From contig JAGXLT010000002.1 of assembly GCA_018334525.1 (NCBI GenBank), forward strand, positions 1-15,090: DNA of 15,090 bases. Direction: 5' to 3'. The notes below the pieces were generated by a model. It was given only the letters and a program-made list of their open reading frames with translations. It did not search any database and was not told where the DNA came from. The position numbers and the translations under genes were made by a program. Positions 15,025-15,090 of this stretch are shown one piece after another; within the stretch, counting starts at the first letter, position 1, and each line of letters begins with the position of its first letter. The DNA comes from Gammaproteobacteria bacterium. GTDB taxonomy: Bacteria; Pseudomonadota; Gammaproteobacteria; Nitrococcales; Nitrococcaceae.

Positions 15025-15090
15025 AAGATGAGGCGCTTTTGCGTTACAGCCGCCAGATTATGGTCCGCGGCTTCGACCTCGAAGGACAGG
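15021..15090 (+). CDS. moeB: Molybdopterin-synthase adenylyltransferase MoeB / ThiF-family E1-like enzyme (3' partial)
   Basis: Only the first 23 codons are inside the window: VKDEALLRYSRQIMVRGFDL and on. The LRYSRQI..GFD.EGQ pattern is the typical N-terminus of MoeB/ThiF/HesA proteins, which adenylate the C-terminus of a small ubiquitin-like sulfur carrier (MoaD or ThiS). The start GTG overlaps the prmC stop (GTGA) and has a strong GGAGGAAG site upstream. Position after prmC matches the hemA-prfA-prmC-moeB order known in Pseudomonas. MoeB and ThiF cannot be told apart from this fragment; moeB is inferred from context. Confidence 0.85.
   Translation, partial: MKDEALLRYSRQIMVRGFDLEGQ

Noticed and set aside
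1-15090. CRISPR arrays, insertion sequences, prophage or toxin-antitoxin genes
   Set aside because: No regularly spaced repeats, transposase-like frames, terminal repeats or gaps large enough to hold such elements were found.

Overview
The window is a dense piece of chromosome (about 95% coding, moderate GC) from a gammaproteobacterium outside the Enterobacterales. The gene order is a Pseudomonas-like backbone: rpoN-hpf-ptsN-rapZ-HPr, then lbcA-lolB-ispE-tRNA-prs-rplY-pth-ychF, divergent from hemA-prfA-prmC-moeB. Two extra genes in the nitrogen-PTS operon, a kinase-only HprK and a mannose-family EIIA, are not in the Pseudomonas version as I recall it. I cannot name the genus. I see no mobile elements, phage genes, CRISPR array or rRNA.

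Region 1 (1-3045, + strand) is the sigma-54 / PTS-Ntr operon. It holds the 3' end of rpoN, hpf, ptsN (EIIA-Ntr), a short hprK, rapZ, a mannose-family EIIA and an HPr. Most junctions overlap, so translation is probably coupled. No sugar permease (EIIB/EIIC) and no enzyme I is present, so this is a regulatory rather than a transport phosphorelay.

Region 2 (3058-9802, - strand) runs leftwards from a TPR outer-membrane lipoprotein (LbcA-like), through lolB, ispE, tRNA-Gln(TTG), prs, rplY (CTC type), pth and ychF, to tRNA-Met(CAT). It combines lipoprotein sorting, isoprenoid precursor synthesis, PRPP synthesis and translation factors. The ispE reading frame runs into the tRNA-Gln gene and takes its stop codon from it. 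A probable intrinsic terminator lies between prs and rplY.

Region 3 (9887-15090) starts with hemA-prfA on +, overlapping by ATGA. Normally prmC, which methylates the GGQ glutamine of the prfA product, would follow. Here dksA and an AroF-like DAHP synthase, both on -, sit in between. The + strand then resumes with a Trm112/UPF0434 protein overlapping prmC by GTGA, and prmC in turn overlaps the start of moeB.

Nearly everything is conserved housekeeping. I do not see a clearly new system. The points most worth a second look are the HprK with changed catalytic and signature residues, the ispE/tRNA-Gln overlap, and the coupling of a Trm112-like protein to PrmC.
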